A stretch of 64,000 nucleotides of DNA from Candidatus Gastranaerophilales bacterium (lineage in GTDB: Bacteria > Cyanobacteriota > Vampirovibrionia > Gastranaerophilales > Gastranaerophilaceae): NCBI GenBank assembly GCA_947624325.1, contig CANQJT010000002.1, positions 186,001-250,000 of the forward strand, read 5' to 3'. Both the position numbers and the translations under genes were made by a program. A model generated the notes under the pieces. That model did not search any database. It had not been told where the DNA came from and worked only from the letters and a program-made list of their open reading frames with translations. This document shows positions 55,475-64,000 of the stretch, in pieces. Within the stretch, counting starts at the first letter, position 1; every line of letters begins with the position of its first letter.

Positions 55475-55548
55475 TCGGGATGACAAGATTCGAACTTGCG
55501 ACCCCCGCGACCCGAACACGGTGCGCTACCAAACTGCGCCACATCCCG
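55475..55548 (-). tRNA. tRNA-Pro (CGG), CCA not encoded
   Basis: Minus-strand 74-nt cloverleaf: CGGGATG acceptor, GCGC D-stem, anticodon stem CCGTG/CGCGG with loop TTCGGGT, TTCGAAT T-loop, ending CATCCCGA. The 3' CCA is missing. Three partial copies of its 5' end lie upstream. Confidence 0.92.
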
Positions 55549-55895
55549 ATTAGTATTTAATTTTCATTCAGTAGCGCACCTACGGTGCTACCTCTCCTCG
55601 AACGATTATCAATCGTTCTCGTCGGCAGAGTCAAACTGCGCCACATCCCGATTAGTATTTAATTTTCATTCAGTAGCGCACCTACGGTGCTACCTCTCCT
55701 CGAACGATTATCAATCGTTCTCGTCGGCAGAGTCAAACTGCGCCACATCCCGATTGTTTGTAACGGTTACAAATTATTGCTTCACACCTTCAAGTCGCTC
55801 ACTATTTGCTTTGCAAAAGTCGTTCGCTATTTCGGTGTTACTTCGGCATTTCGCTTCGCTTCAGCCTACGCAAAATTTGTCTGCGCCACATCCCG
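55530..55895. repeat. Tandem units built on the tRNA(Pro) 5' end
   Basis: Two identical 102-bp units (55530-55631, 55632-55733) start with the first 19 nt of the tRNA (plus strand CAAACTGCGCCACATCCCG) and go on with an AT spacer, hairpin GTAGCGCACC-TA-CGGTGCTAC, hinge TACCTCTC, hairpin CGAACGATT/AATCGTTC and hinge CGGCAGAGT. A third 19-nt tRNA piece (55734-55752) is followed by a different 127-bp unit with a TTTGTAAC-G-GTTACAAA palindrome, and a fourth 16-nt piece ends at 55895. Confidence 0.9.
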
Positions 55896-56023
55896 ATTTA
55901 ATATTATTCTAATACATACATAAAATTTTTCAAAGCACTTTTTTTATTCCTATTTCTAATAATGGACTTTTTCATGCCTTTATTTTATAATTATCTCTGT
56001 CGATTAAAACAACAAGGGTAAAA

Positions 56024-57865
56024 ATGACATCAGACAGTATTCCGGCGCAGGAAAATCTTGATAAAATCCAAAATGACGGAGAAAAAACTCAAAATACTAA
56101 TTTAAAATTTAAAGCGGTTCTTCGTGCTTTCCTTGCAAATATTTTTATTACTTTAATAAAATTTGCGTCTTGGTATTTTACCAAAAGTTCTGCTATGTTT
56201 GCGGAAGCCGTTCACTCGGGTGTGGACTCCTTTAACAGTATCTGCCTTATGGTCGGGTTAAAACGCGGCTCAAGACCTTCAGATAGAGTTCATCCTTTTG
56301 GACATGGCTTAGAAACTAATGTTTGGACTATTATTGCTTGTATTTTGATGTTTATCGGTGCTGCTGTTTCGTTAATCAGTGCTTATGATAAGATTTTTGT
56401 TAATAAACAGCTTTTAAGCAACTATCAAACTCTTGCCGTTATACTTATTGCAAGTATATGTTTTGAAAGCTGGGCCGTTAACAGTGCTGTTCATGCCGTG
56501 CTTGAAGAATCTCAAATCGAACATAAAAATCCCTTCGTAGATTTTATTAAATCCGTTAAATATGTACATAAAATTAATACACCTACAACAAAATATGTTT
56601 GGTATGAAGATGTTGTGGCGCTAACAGGAGTTATTGTTGCTTTTGTTGCAGTTTCAATTTCAAAAATTCTGCCTGATAGTATTGCATATATCCCTGATGG
56701 TGTTGCTTCAGGTATTATTGCCTCATTACTTCTGTTTTTGGCAGGATATATGCTTAAAAATAATGTTAATCTGTTAACAGGTTTATCCGCTGAACCTCAG
56801 GTGGAGGAAATTATTAAACAGGTTACGGAAAATCTTCACTGCGTAAGCTGCGTTAAAGAATTAAAAACTATGAATATGGGAACTTCAGGTTTAATCGTTA
56901 ATATTAAAATTGAAGTTGACCCTGAAATACAAGTTAAAGAAGCTGACGATATAGCCGAAATGGTTGAACGAAAGATTAGAAAACATATCAGTAATATTTC
57001 CCACGTTTCTGTTGAAATTGATTCCGACGATGCAGAGGAAAACTGGGAAGATAAATTTGATAAAATTATACAGGAAGGCGAAAAAATCGAAGTTATTGAC
57101 AATAAAGAAGCAAGTATGCTTTCAAACTTTTATTCTTTTGCCCAGACTGTCGTTAAAGAAATTATGGTTCCCCGTCCGCAGGTTCAGTTTATTGATGCGG
57201 AAGATAATCTTAATACTTTAATTGATGTTATTATTGACTCGGGTCATACCAGAATTCCTATATATCAAGATACTGTTGATAATCTTATAGGTGTTATTAA
57301 TGCAAAAGATGCACTGAGAGCATTAAGAGATAAAATCTATGAACAGGAAGGTTTTGAAATAAAGTCTCTTGCCAGAGAAATTCTTATTATTCCCGAAAAT
57401 AAGTTTATCAGCGATTTGTTGAATGATTTTACTACAACAAAAAATCAAATAGCGGCTGTTGTGGATGAACATGGCGGTATTGCTGGTATTGTTACGGTTG
57501 AGGATATTATTGAAGAAATAGTGGGCGAAATCTATGATGAATTTGATGAAGCACCTGTCCCTGAACTTATTAAGATTGATGATTATACTTTAAATGTTTC
57601 ATCGCAAATGGATATTGAAGATATAAATGAAAAATATGATTTGGATATTCCGAGTGAAGATTTCCAAACCATAGGCGGTTATGTGTTCGGGCTTCTTGGC
57701 AGAGAGCCTGAAATAGGCGATAAAATTGAAGATAAAAATCTTTCTTTTGAGGTTATAGAGCTTGACGGGATTAGAATTTCAAGAGTTATTATGAGAAAAG
57801 ATACTCCTTTTGTTGAAATAGAACCTCAAGCAACGGAAACAGCGGAAGAAAATGAAACATTATAA
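56024..57865 (+). CDS. Fusion of cation diffusion facilitator and CorC/HlyC CBS protein
   Basis: 613 residues. Residues 25-260 are a CDF metal exporter with six helices: HSGVDS in helix 2 gives HxxxD, HPFGHG follows, and YEDVVALTGV lies in helix 5. A cytoplasmic CDF domain follows to about 340. From 365 the chain is a CorC module: VKEIMVPRPQVQFID, two CBS repeats (HTRIPIYQD, VVDEHGGIAGIVTVEDIIEE) and a C-terminal CorC_HlyC domain (IGGYVFGLLGREPEIGD). CorC domains normally sit behind a DUF21 membrane part, not a CDF. Overlaps era by 14 bp. Probably divalent metal efflux gated by nucleotide binding to CBS. Confidence 0.88.
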   Translation: MTSDSIPAQENLDKIQNDGEKTQNTNLKFKAVLRAFLANIFITLIKFASWYFTKSSAMFAEAVHSGVDSFNSICLMVGLKRGSRPSDRVHPFGHGLETNVWTIIACILMFIGAAVSLISAYDKIFVNKQLLSNYQTLAVILIASICFESWAVNSAVHAVLEESQIEHKNPFVDFIKSVKYVHKINTPTTKYVWYEDVVALTGVIVAFVAVSISKILPDSIAYIPDGVASGIIASLLLFLAGYMLKNNVNLLTGLSAEPQVEEIIKQVTENLHCVSCVKELKTMNMGTSGLIVNIKIEVDPEIQVKEADDIAEMVERKIRKHISNISHVSVEIDSDDAEENWEDKFDKIIQEGEKIEVIDNKEASMLSNFYSFAQTVVKEIMVPRPQVQFIDAEDNLNTLIDVIIDSGHTRIPIYQDTVDNLIGVINAKDALRALRDKIYEQEGFEIKSLAREILIIPENKFISDLLNDFTTTKNQIAAVVDEHGGIAGIVTVEDIIEEIVGEIYDEFDEAPVPELIKIDDYTLNVSSQMDIEDINEKYDLDIPSEDFQTIGGYVFGLLGREPEIGDKIEDKNLSFEVIELDGIRISRVIMRKDTPFVEIEPQATETAEENETL

Positions 57866-58739
57866 ATTCGGATACGTTGCAATAATAGGTCGTCCTAATG
57901 TAGGGAAATCGACTATTTTAAACAGATTGGTCGGGCAAAAGATTGCTATTGCAACAAATAAAGCTCAAACGACAAGAAGAAGAATTAACGGAATTTTAAC
58001 AACTCCTGAGGCTCAAATTGTTTTTGTTGATACCCCGGGTATTCATAAACCTGTTGATAAACTCGGTGAGTGCCTTGTTGATGAAGCAAAAAGTGCTATT
58101 CCTGATGTAGATTTAGTTTTGTTCGTTGTAGACGGGTCAACCTCTGCAGGCAGAGGCGATAAGTGGATTGTTGAAAACTGCTTAAAAAATTATTCGGGCG
58201 ATATGCTTATTGTCGCTAATAAGTATGACCTTGAAAAAGATTTAAATAAAAGGGAAGAAAATCTTTTAACTTATAAAACTTTGTTTGAAAAAAATTATTC
58301 CTGCATAAAAATTTCCGCTAAAACCGGCAGAAATTTTGATACTTTAATTAAAAATATAACAAGGAAACTTCCTGCAGGTGAGAAAATCTATGATGATGAC
58401 GAAATAACCGATGAAACTATGCGTAATATCGCCCGTGAACTTATAAGAGAAAAAATCCTTTTATATACTCATGATGAAGTTCCGCATAGTGTTGCCGTTA
58501 TTATTGAAAACTATGAGGAAAAAGAAAATCTTGACCGAATTACGGCTAAAATTATTGTTGAGCAGGAAACTCAAAAAGGAATTATCATAGGTAAAAACGG
58601 TTCTATGCTCAAAAAAATAGGTACGGATGCCAGAAAAGAACTTGAAGAAACATCCGGCAATAAAGTATATTTGGAATTGCAGGTTAAAGTTATTAAAGAC
58701 TGGCGCAAAAAATCCAAAGATATGGAAAAAATGTATTAA
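57852..58739 (+). CDS. era: GTPase Era
   Basis: 295 residues. G1 GRPNVGKST, G3 DTPG, G4 NKYD and the C-terminal KH domain with GIIIGKNGSMLKKIG. Needed for 16S rRNA end processing and 30S assembly. The ATG overlaps the CDF-CorC gene; CorC-like and Era genes are often neighbours, which supports the fusion's CorC identity. Confidence 0.96.
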   Translation: MKHYKFGYVAIIGRPNVGKSTILNRLVGQKIAIATNKAQTTRRRINGILTTPEAQIVFVDTPGIHKPVDKLGECLVDEAKSAIPDVDLVLFVVDGSTSAGRGDKWIVENCLKNYSGDMLIVANKYDLEKDLNKREENLLTYKTLFEKNYSCIKISAKTGRNFDTLIKNITRKLPAGEKIYDDDEITDETMRNIARELIREKILLYTHDEVPHSVAVIIENYEEKENLDRITAKIIVEQETQKGIIIGKNGSMLKKIGTDARKELEETSGNKVYLELQVKVIKDWRKKSKDMEKMY

Positions 58740-58766
58740 AAAATCCCTAAAAAGGGATTTTTTATT
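58738..58766. terminator. Bidirectional terminator between era and pyrG
   Basis: AAAAAATCCCT-AAAA-AGGGATTTTTT hairpin with A/T runs on both sides. Confidence 0.85.
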
Positions 58767-60401
58767 TTATACCTTTGCAAGTTCCTGATTTTTTGCTTCA
58801 AGTCTTTTATTTGCTGCATTGATTAAGCCTGCAAATAAAGGATGAGGTCTTTCGGGTCTTGACTTAAATTCGGGGTGGAACTGGCATGCGACAAACCAAT
58901 CGTTTTTAGGTAATTCTACCATTTCGCATAACATTCCGTCAGGTGAAAGTCCTGAAAAGACTAAGCCTGCATCTGCTATTTGCTTGCGGTATTCGTTATT
59001 TACTTCATATCTGTGGCGATGCCTTTCAAATATTACATTTGTGCCGTATGCCTCTTCAGCTTTTGTACCTTTTGCTATATGACATTCATATTTGCCTAAT
59101 CTCATTGTTCCGCCGTAGCCTTCTACGTGTTTTTGTTCAACCATTAAATCTATAACGGGATACGGAGTATTTTCATTAAATTCCATTGAATTTGCATCTT
59201 TTAAGCCTACAACATTTCTTGCATATTCAATAACAGCGCATTGCATACCCAAGCATAAGCCCAAGAACGGAAGGTTATTTTCTCTTGCATATCTTATTAC
59301 GTTTAATTTCCCTTCAATTCCTCTGATTCCAAAGCCTCCGGGGACTACCAATGCATCAACGTCAGCTAATGCTTCTTTGGCTTTTTCATATTCAATGCAG
59401 TCTTCGGAGTTTATCCATTTTATATCAATTTGTGCATCGTTATAATAGCCTGCATGTTTTAATGATTCCACAACAGAGATATAGGCATCGGAAAGTTTTG
59501 TATATTTCCCTGCAATTGCTACTCTTATTGTCTTTTTAGGATTTTTTATTTTGTAAACAAGATTTTTCCAAGAGTCTAAGTCGGGTTTTACATCCTGCAT
59601 AAATAACCTTTGAAGTACAACCCCTGCCAGATTTTGTTCTTCTAATGCCAGAGGAACTTCATAAATACTTTTCATATCACGGCATTCAATAATTGCATCT
59701 TTAGGAACAGAGCAGAACAGCGCAAGTTTTTCTTTTTCTTTTTTAGGAATAGGTTTTGCAGTTCTGCAAACAAGTATTTCAGGCTGTATTCCGTAACTTC
59801 TTAAGTTTGTTACACTGTGCTGGGAAGGTTTTGTTTTTAATTCGCCCGAGGTCGGAAGGTAGGGTAAAAGTGTTACGTGGATTGATATACTGTTCCCGAA
59901 CCCTGTTTCCGAGCGGAATTGTCTTATTGCTTCAATAAACGGCAAACTCTCTATATCACCTATAGTTCCGCCGATTTCAGCTATTATGAAATCAGGCTTG
60001 AATTGCTGAGTTGCCTTTTTTATTCTTGATTTTATTTCGTTTGTTATATGAGGAATTGTTTGAACGGTTGCGCCTAAATAATCTCCTCTTCTTTCTTTAT
60101 TTATAACTGTTTGATAAATACTTCCCGAGGTAACATTATTTATCTGTCCTAAATTTGTATCGGTAAATCTTTCATAATGCCCTAAATCTAAATCTGTTTC
60201 AGCTCCGTCATCGGTTACAAAAACCTCACCATGCTGGAATGGGCTCATTGTACCGGGGTCTACGTTAATATAGGGGTCAAATTTTTGGATTACTACATTA
60301 AACCCTCTTGCCTTTAACAGTCTGCCTAATGATGCGGCAACTATTCCTTTCCCCAATGATGATACAACACCGCCTGTTACAAATATATATTTAGTACTCA
60401 T
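58767..60401 (-). CDS. pyrG: CTP synthase
   Basis: 544 residues. Synthase part from [20 protein letters not shown] to about 270; glutaminase part with [17 protein letters not shown] (nucleophile cysteine near 380) and [11 protein letters not shown] (His-x-Glu). Makes CTP from UTP. 15 bp after gatC on the same strand. Confidence 0.97.
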   Translation of the reverse strand: MSTKYIFVTGGVVSSLGKGIVAASLGRLLKARGFNVVIQKFDPYINVDPGTMSPFQHGEVFVTDDGAETDLDLGHYERFTDTNLGQINNVTSGSIYQTVINKERRGDYLGATVQTIPHITNEIKSRIKKATQQFKPDFIIAEIGGTIGDIESLPFIEAIRQFRSETGFGNSISIHVTLLPYLPTSGELKTKPSQHSVTNLRSYGIQPEILVCRTAKPIPKKEKEKLALFCSVPKDAIIECRDMKSIYEVPLALEEQNLAGVVLQRLFMQDVKPDLDSWKNLVYKIKNPKKTIRVAIAGKYTKLSDAYISVVESLKHAGYYNDAQIDIKWINSEDCIEYEKAKEALADVDALVVPGGFGIRGIEGKLNVIRYARENNLPFLGLCLGMQCAVIEYARNVVGLKDANSMEFNENTPYPVIDLMVEQKHVEGYGGTMRLGKYECHIAKGTKAEEAYGTNVIFERHRHRYEVNNEYRKQIADAGLVFSGLSPDGMLCEMVELPKNDWFVACQFHPEFKSRPERPHPLFAGLINAANKRLEAKNQELAKV

Positions 60402-60416
60402 TTTTTCCTCTATTCG

Positions 60417-60698
60417 TTAATTTATCTTCGGCACTCTGAAAAATCCGTCCTCTTCATAAGGAGCATTTGCCATTAATTCTTCTTTTGTCTGTTCGTATTT
60501 AACTTCATCTTCCCTCATTACATTATATACGGGGATAGCATGGGGCATAGGCTCTACACCTGTAGTATCAACTTCATTCATCTGCTCTACATATTTTAAT
60601 ATTTCGCCCAGCTGTTTTGAATATTTCTCTGTTTCTTCTTCCGTAAGCTGTAACCTTGCCAGTTTTGCAACATGCTCTACATCTTTTGTACTTATCAT
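60417..60698 (-). CDS. gatC: Glu/Asp-tRNA amidotransferase subunit C
   Basis: 93 residues: DVEHVAKLARLQLTEEETEK at the start and VEPMPHAIP in the middle, typical GatC. Helps GatAB turn Glu-tRNA(Gln) or Asp-tRNA(Asn) into the amide form. gatA and gatB are not adjacent here. Confidence 0.92.
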   Translation of the reverse strand: MISTKDVEHVAKLARLQLTEEETEKYSKQLGEILKYVEQMNEVDTTGVEPMPHAIPVYNVMREDEVKYEQTKEELMANAPYEEDGFFRVPKIN

Positions 60699-60752
60699 GT
60701 CTTTACTCCATAACTTATAAAAATTTTATCATAAGCATTATTTTTTTTCATT

Positions 60753-60783
60753 AAAAAAAACCTCCTTTGAGGAGGTTTTTTTA
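60753..60783. terminator. Strong intrinsic terminator
   Basis: AAAACCTCC-TTTG-GGAGGTTTT type hairpin (AAAAAAACCTCC / GGAGGTTTTTTT) between the cysteine-rich gene and gatC. Confidence 0.88.
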
Positions 60784-60797
60784 TCATTGTAATATTT

Positions 60798-61571
60798 CTA
60801 TTTTTTACAATTGCATTTTGGAGCACAATCACATTTTGGAGCGCATTTGCAATCTTCACCGCATTTGCATTCATTTTTGCAATTGCATTTTGGAGCGCAA
60901 GTGCAGTCAACACCGCATTTGCAGCATGCTTTTTTATCTTTAACTTTGATTATTAACATATTTGTTTTATCGCCGTATAATGAAAATTTAACTTTCCCTA
61001 TATGTTTTACGGTGATTAACCCTTTAATATCGGTTTTTTGTACTGATGAGGGTTTATATGTGTATTTATGGAAATATTTATCAGTATCATTTACAAGAAG
61101 AATTGTTCTTTCTTTGAAAAACGGTTTATTTAAAGTATATTCATTGTTTGTAAATTGTGAAATTTTTACGATTTTTGCGTTAGGGAATAATTTTTGTAAT
61201 TCTTTTTCACATAACGGGGTTTCAACGAATTTTTTAGATTTTGTATTATAGCTGATTTTATAATATTTTAAACCTGCATTATCAACACCGATAAGCTGTC
61301 CGTCTTTAATAAATTCAAAATTAGATTTTAATGCGATAGCAAGTTTTCCGTTTCCATAGTAGTATTCGGAATAATTCCCGGAGCCTTCCGTTGTTTTCTT
61401 TGTTAATACAACTCTGCCGTCTGCCATTCCTGCGGTTGCCCAAGTGTTTGTTTTCGGCATGTATACTGCCTGATAATTTGCATACAATCCTTCAATGTCA
61501 CAAGCATTTGCTATGCAGGAAAAACATAGTGTAAGGACTAATGTGAATAATCCTGTTAAAACTTTTTTCAT
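60798..61571 (-). CDS. Secreted protein with metallothionein-like cysteine tail
   Basis: 257 residues. A signal peptide of about 23 residues (cut near ANA-CD) leads to a beta-rich region of unknown family (25-214). The last 43 residues hold 15 cysteines in CxC and CxxxC patterns with a repeat like CKCGEDCKCAPKC, resembling metallothionein. It may bind zinc, copper or cadmium outside the cytoplasm. Own promoter region; a terminator follows. The DNA of the tail is itself a run of short repeats, so length may vary between strains. Confidence 0.7.
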   Translation of the reverse strand: MKKVLTGLFTLVLTLCFSCIANACDIEGLYANYQAVYMPKTNTWATAGMADGRVVLTKKTTEGSGNYSEYYYGNGKLAIALKSNFEFIKDGQLIGVDNAGLKYYKISYNTKSKKFVETPLCEKELQKLFPNAKIVKISQFTNNEYTLNKPFFKERTILLVNDTDKYFHKYTYKPSSVQKTDIKGLITVKHIGKVKFSLYGDKTNMLIIKVKDKKACCKCGVDCTCAPKCNCKNECKCGEDCKCAPKCDCAPKCNCKK

Positions 61572-61686
61572 ACTTTACTCCTGTTTTTTATCTCTAAAAA
61601 CAAGCTGATTATAGCATATTGCAAATTCATAAACAAATATTTTTTTTTAATGTATAATATTTTAAGGGGCGGTTTAGAGGTATTAT

Positions 61687-64000
61687 ATGACAGCTGAAAC
61701 ACTTACAAATAATAAATTTTCGTTTTCTTTTAAAAAAAATAATATAGATGAAATGTTTCATAATCTTACGGAAAATCCTGTAGGATGTGAGAAAAAAGAT
61801 TTCAGGCTGATGCTCAGCACTATTTATCAGCTTGTTGAAGATGAATTTGCTTCTACTTTTCAAAATTCCAGCAATGTCATTAAAAATACTGAATTTCATA
61901 TCATTAAAGAATCGGGGAAAATAGAAGTTTTTGTAACCCCTACAAATAATTTTGATTTTTATTTAAAGTCAAAAGGCTCTATGTATAGATATTCTTCTAC
62001 CGCTTATAGCATAGAAGAAAACGGTAAAGAAATTGAAAAAATAGGTTATAGAATTCCTTTAGAACTTATTTGGGAATATTTTTCGGGGTTTGATTGTATT
62101 ATAGATAATTCTTCAGTATCTGAATCTTTTCAAATTTTAAATATACTTACCCAGTTTGTAAAAAAAGTTGTGGAAAAACTTTATTTTCTGCCTAAAGTTA
62201 AGAAGACTGATAAATTTTTTTCAATAAGTTATGAAATGTTTTCCATAAACGATTTATTGCAAAATTCAATAGATGAAATTTACTCGCTTAATTTTTCAAA
62301 AATTTCAAATATAAAAAATATTGCGGATGTCCTTATTGAAAATTATTTAAATTATTTAATATTTAATTTTCTGAAATTTAAAGCATACAGATTTAAAGAT
62401 ATAGTATCTTCTATATACTTTTTAAAACCCGTAAATAATAAAAGGTATATCCGCTCATTGGATTTGGCTGATGCAATCAGCGAATGGCTGGATGAAATTT
62501 ATATAGGTAAATACCCAGTCAGCCCTCAATTGGATATTGAAAAATTAGAGGAAGATAAATTTGTTTTAACAATATCCGTTAAAGCTAATGATAAAAAATT
62601 AAATGAAAAAGAACCTGCAAAACAGCTTCTTGAAATTTATAAAGACGGAACATACTGGGGATACCAGAGCAGTTATCTGGTTAATATCGTTGAAAAACAG
62701 CTGAATTATACACTTAGATATTATAAAGAACTGGAAACTCTGTTTGAAGATGAGGAAAACTTAAAATTATTTTTATCATTAAATGATGTATATAAATTAA
62801 TGATACATACCGCATATTATCTTAATAAAGCCGGTATAAATATAAACTTTCCGCCGAATTTCGGAAATATTGTCGTACCGAGAGCTTCTATTAATGCAAA
62901 AATTAAGACCTCAAGAGAACAGGATGTTGCTGATATACTAAACGGGAAAGGCGGAAATATAAGTTTAGCAGGTATTTTTGATTTTTCGTTTCAGGTTTCT
63001 ATCGGGGATGAAAAAATATCAGTTGAAGAATTTGAAAAGCTTATTAAAGATGCGGATGGAATTATAGAGTTTAAAAACAAATATATTTTAATTGATCAAA
63101 ATGAAGCGCAATCAATAATAAATAAATTAAAAAATCCGAAAATCGATAAAATAAGCAGAATGGAAATGCTTCATGCCGCATTTTCGGGTCATTTGAATGA
63201 ATATGAATTTGATTATGACGAAGCATTTGCAAATATTGTCAAAGATATAGGTAAAACAGTGGAAGTAACACCGCCTGAAGGATTAAACGGAGTGTTAAGA
63301 CCGTATCAGGTGGGCGGATTAAAATGGCTTTATACTAACACCACAAAAGGGTTCGGCTCTTGTATAGCTGATGATATGGGACTCGGTAAAACAATTCAGG
63401 TAATAAGCTTAATGCTTAAACTTAAAGAAGAAGGTAAGTTAAAAGCTCCTATTCTGGTTATTTGTCCTACAACACTTATGGGAAACTGGATTAAAGAACT
63501 GAATATGTTTGCTCCTTCTTTAAAAGCAAGTGCATACCATGGTCCTGAAAGAGAATTGGATTTAAAATCAGATGTAATAATTACTACATTTGCCATATTG
63601 AGAATTGATATAGAAGAAGTTAAAAAACATGAGTGGGGCATGGTGGTAGTAGATGAGGCTCAAAATATTAAAAACCCCGATACCTCTCAAACTACGGCTG
63701 TTAAGTCCTTAAAATCAGATATAAAAATAGCAATGACGGGTACTCCCGTTGAAAATAAATTAACCGAACTATGGAGTATATTTGATTTTATTAATAAAGG
63801 TTATTTAGGTTCAATCAGAGATTTTCAAAAATGTTATGCAATACCTATTGAGAGATTTAAACAGTATGATCAGGCGGATAAACTTAAACTTTCAATATCT
63901 CCGTTTGTTTTAAGACGACTCAAAACCGATAAAACAATTATTGACGATTTGCCTGAAAAAATGGTGCTTGATGAGTATTGCTACTTAACTAAAACACAAG
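61687..64000 (+). CDS. SNF2-family DNA translocase (Swi2/Snf2 helicase), C-terminus cut off
   Basis: Open from ATG 61687 to the window edge, 771 codons. Residues 1-530 form a long N-terminal region that includes a start with FSFSFKKN and a DUF3670-like stretch before the motor. Motor motifs: RPYQVGGLKWLY (Q-like), ADDMGLGKTIQ (I), ICPTTLMGNWIKEL (Ia), VVDEAQNIKN (II, DEAQ), MTGTPVENKLTELWSIFDF (III). The C-terminal RecA lobe lies beyond 64000. Moves on double-stranded DNA and displaces proteins. Ribosome site AGAGG near 61676. Confidence 0.85.
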   Translation, partial: MTAETLTNNKFSFSFKKNNIDEMFHNLTENPVGCEKKDFRLMLSTIYQLVEDEFASTFQNSSNVIKNTEFHIIKESGKIEVFVTPTNNFDFYLKSKGSMYRYSSTAYSIEENGKEIEKIGYRIPLELIWEYFSGFDCIIDNSSVSESFQILNILTQFVKKVVEKLYFLPKVKKTDKFFSISYEMFSINDLLQNSIDEIYSLNFSKISNIKNIADVLIENYLNYLIFNFLKFKAYRFKDIVSSIYFLKPVNNKRYIRSLDLADAISEWLDEIYIGKYPVSPQLDIEKLEEDKFVLTISVKANDKKLNEKEPAKQLLEIYKDGTYWGYQSSYLVNIVEKQLNYTLRYYKELETLFEDEENLKLFLSLNDVYKLMIHTAYYLNKAGININFPPNFGNIVVPRASINAKIKTSREQDVADILNGKGGNISLAGIFDFSFQVSIGDEKISVEEFEKLIKDADGIIEFKNKYILIDQNEAQSIINKLKNPKIDKISRMEMLHAAFSGHLNEYEFDYDEAFANIVKDIGKTVEVTPPEGLNGVLRPYQVGGLKWLYTNTTKGFGSCIADDMGLGKTIQVISLMLKLKEEGKLKAPILVICPTTLMGNWIKELNMFAPSLKASAYHGPERELDLKSDVIITTFAILRIDIEEVKKHEWGMVVVDEAQNIKNPDTSQTTAVKSLKSDIKIAMTGTPVENKLTELWSIFDFINKGYLGSIRDFQKCYAIPIERFKQYDQADKLKLSISPFVLRRLKTDKTIIDDLPEKMVLDEYCYLTKTQ

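Noticed and set aside
55496-55912. Plus-strand open frames with a protein repeated twice
   Set aside because: They are translations of the antisense of tRNA(Pro) and its tandem 102-bp units; no ribosome site and the repeats are RNA-like hairpins.
60695-61251. Alternative frames over the cysteine-rich tail
   Set aside because: Their periodic composition comes from the repeat DNA of the tail; the minus-strand frame with signal peptide and terminator is the real gene.

Overview
The window is AT-rich chromosomal DNA from a diderm, fermentative bacterium. The best guess is a gut member of the Melainabacteria/Vampirovibrionia (Gastranaerophilales), the non-photosynthetic sister group of Cyanobacteria. 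The grounds are a DUF3326 gene of a type known from cyanobacteria and plastids, a full minCDE set, an outer-membrane beta-barrel protein, PEP carboxykinase, and several lineage-specific proteins that carry a short [SAV]F[KN]G motif near the N-terminus. The taxonomic call is inference from gene content; no 16S gene is present.

Layout. 1-10 kb: a truncated phosphohexomutase, a beta-barrel protein, a JAMM-like protein, ileS, then a minus-strand chain of overlapping genes (UPF0173 hydrolase, DUF3326, type IV pilin-like protein). 10-20 kb: a BlaI-type repressor, a 1259-residue UvrD-family protein with a degenerate front half, a group 2 sigma factor, rpsA with an overlapping P-loop kinase, two large palindromic elements, rplU-rpmA and a FliA/WhiG-type sigma factor. 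20-31 kb: a minus-strand run csaB, sugar kinase, TPR, thioesterase, TPR, M16, M16, then a lipoate ligase-like gene and pckA. 31.1-38.3 kb: an initiator tRNA(fMet) gene used as the target of a roughly 6.6 kb integrative element. The element has a tyrosine integrase, a serine recombinase and two gene pairs as cargo (DUF488 plus partner; HhH-GPD glycosylase plus small partner). 38-47 kb: minE-minD-minC with unusual acidic regions, a secreted zinc peptidase-like protein, alaS and rarA. 47-55 kb: a surface-glycan neighbourhood (GT8, MFS, GT-C, acyltransferase) with two frameshifted genes, pnuC, and a radical SAM gene just downstream of tRNA(Pro). 55.5-56 kb: tandem repeats built on the 5' end of tRNA(Pro). 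56-64 kb: a CDF-CorC fusion, era, pyrG, gatC, a secreted protein with a metallothionein-like tail, and a SNF2 helicase cut off by the window edge.

How it fits together. Most genes are housekeeping: translation, division, cell envelope and central metabolism. The accessory signals cluster at the two tRNA genes. At both, partial copies of the tRNA 5' end alternate with small structured units, and at tRNA(fMet) a complete element with recombinases has restored the tRNA with its own copy of promoter and 5' half. A hairpin module shared by the fMet and Pro sites has conserved hinges and different but still paired stems. Another strong signal is a perfect triple 8-bp repeat in the GT8 glycosyltransferase: loss of one unit restores the full reading frame, which fits phase variation of a surface glycan.
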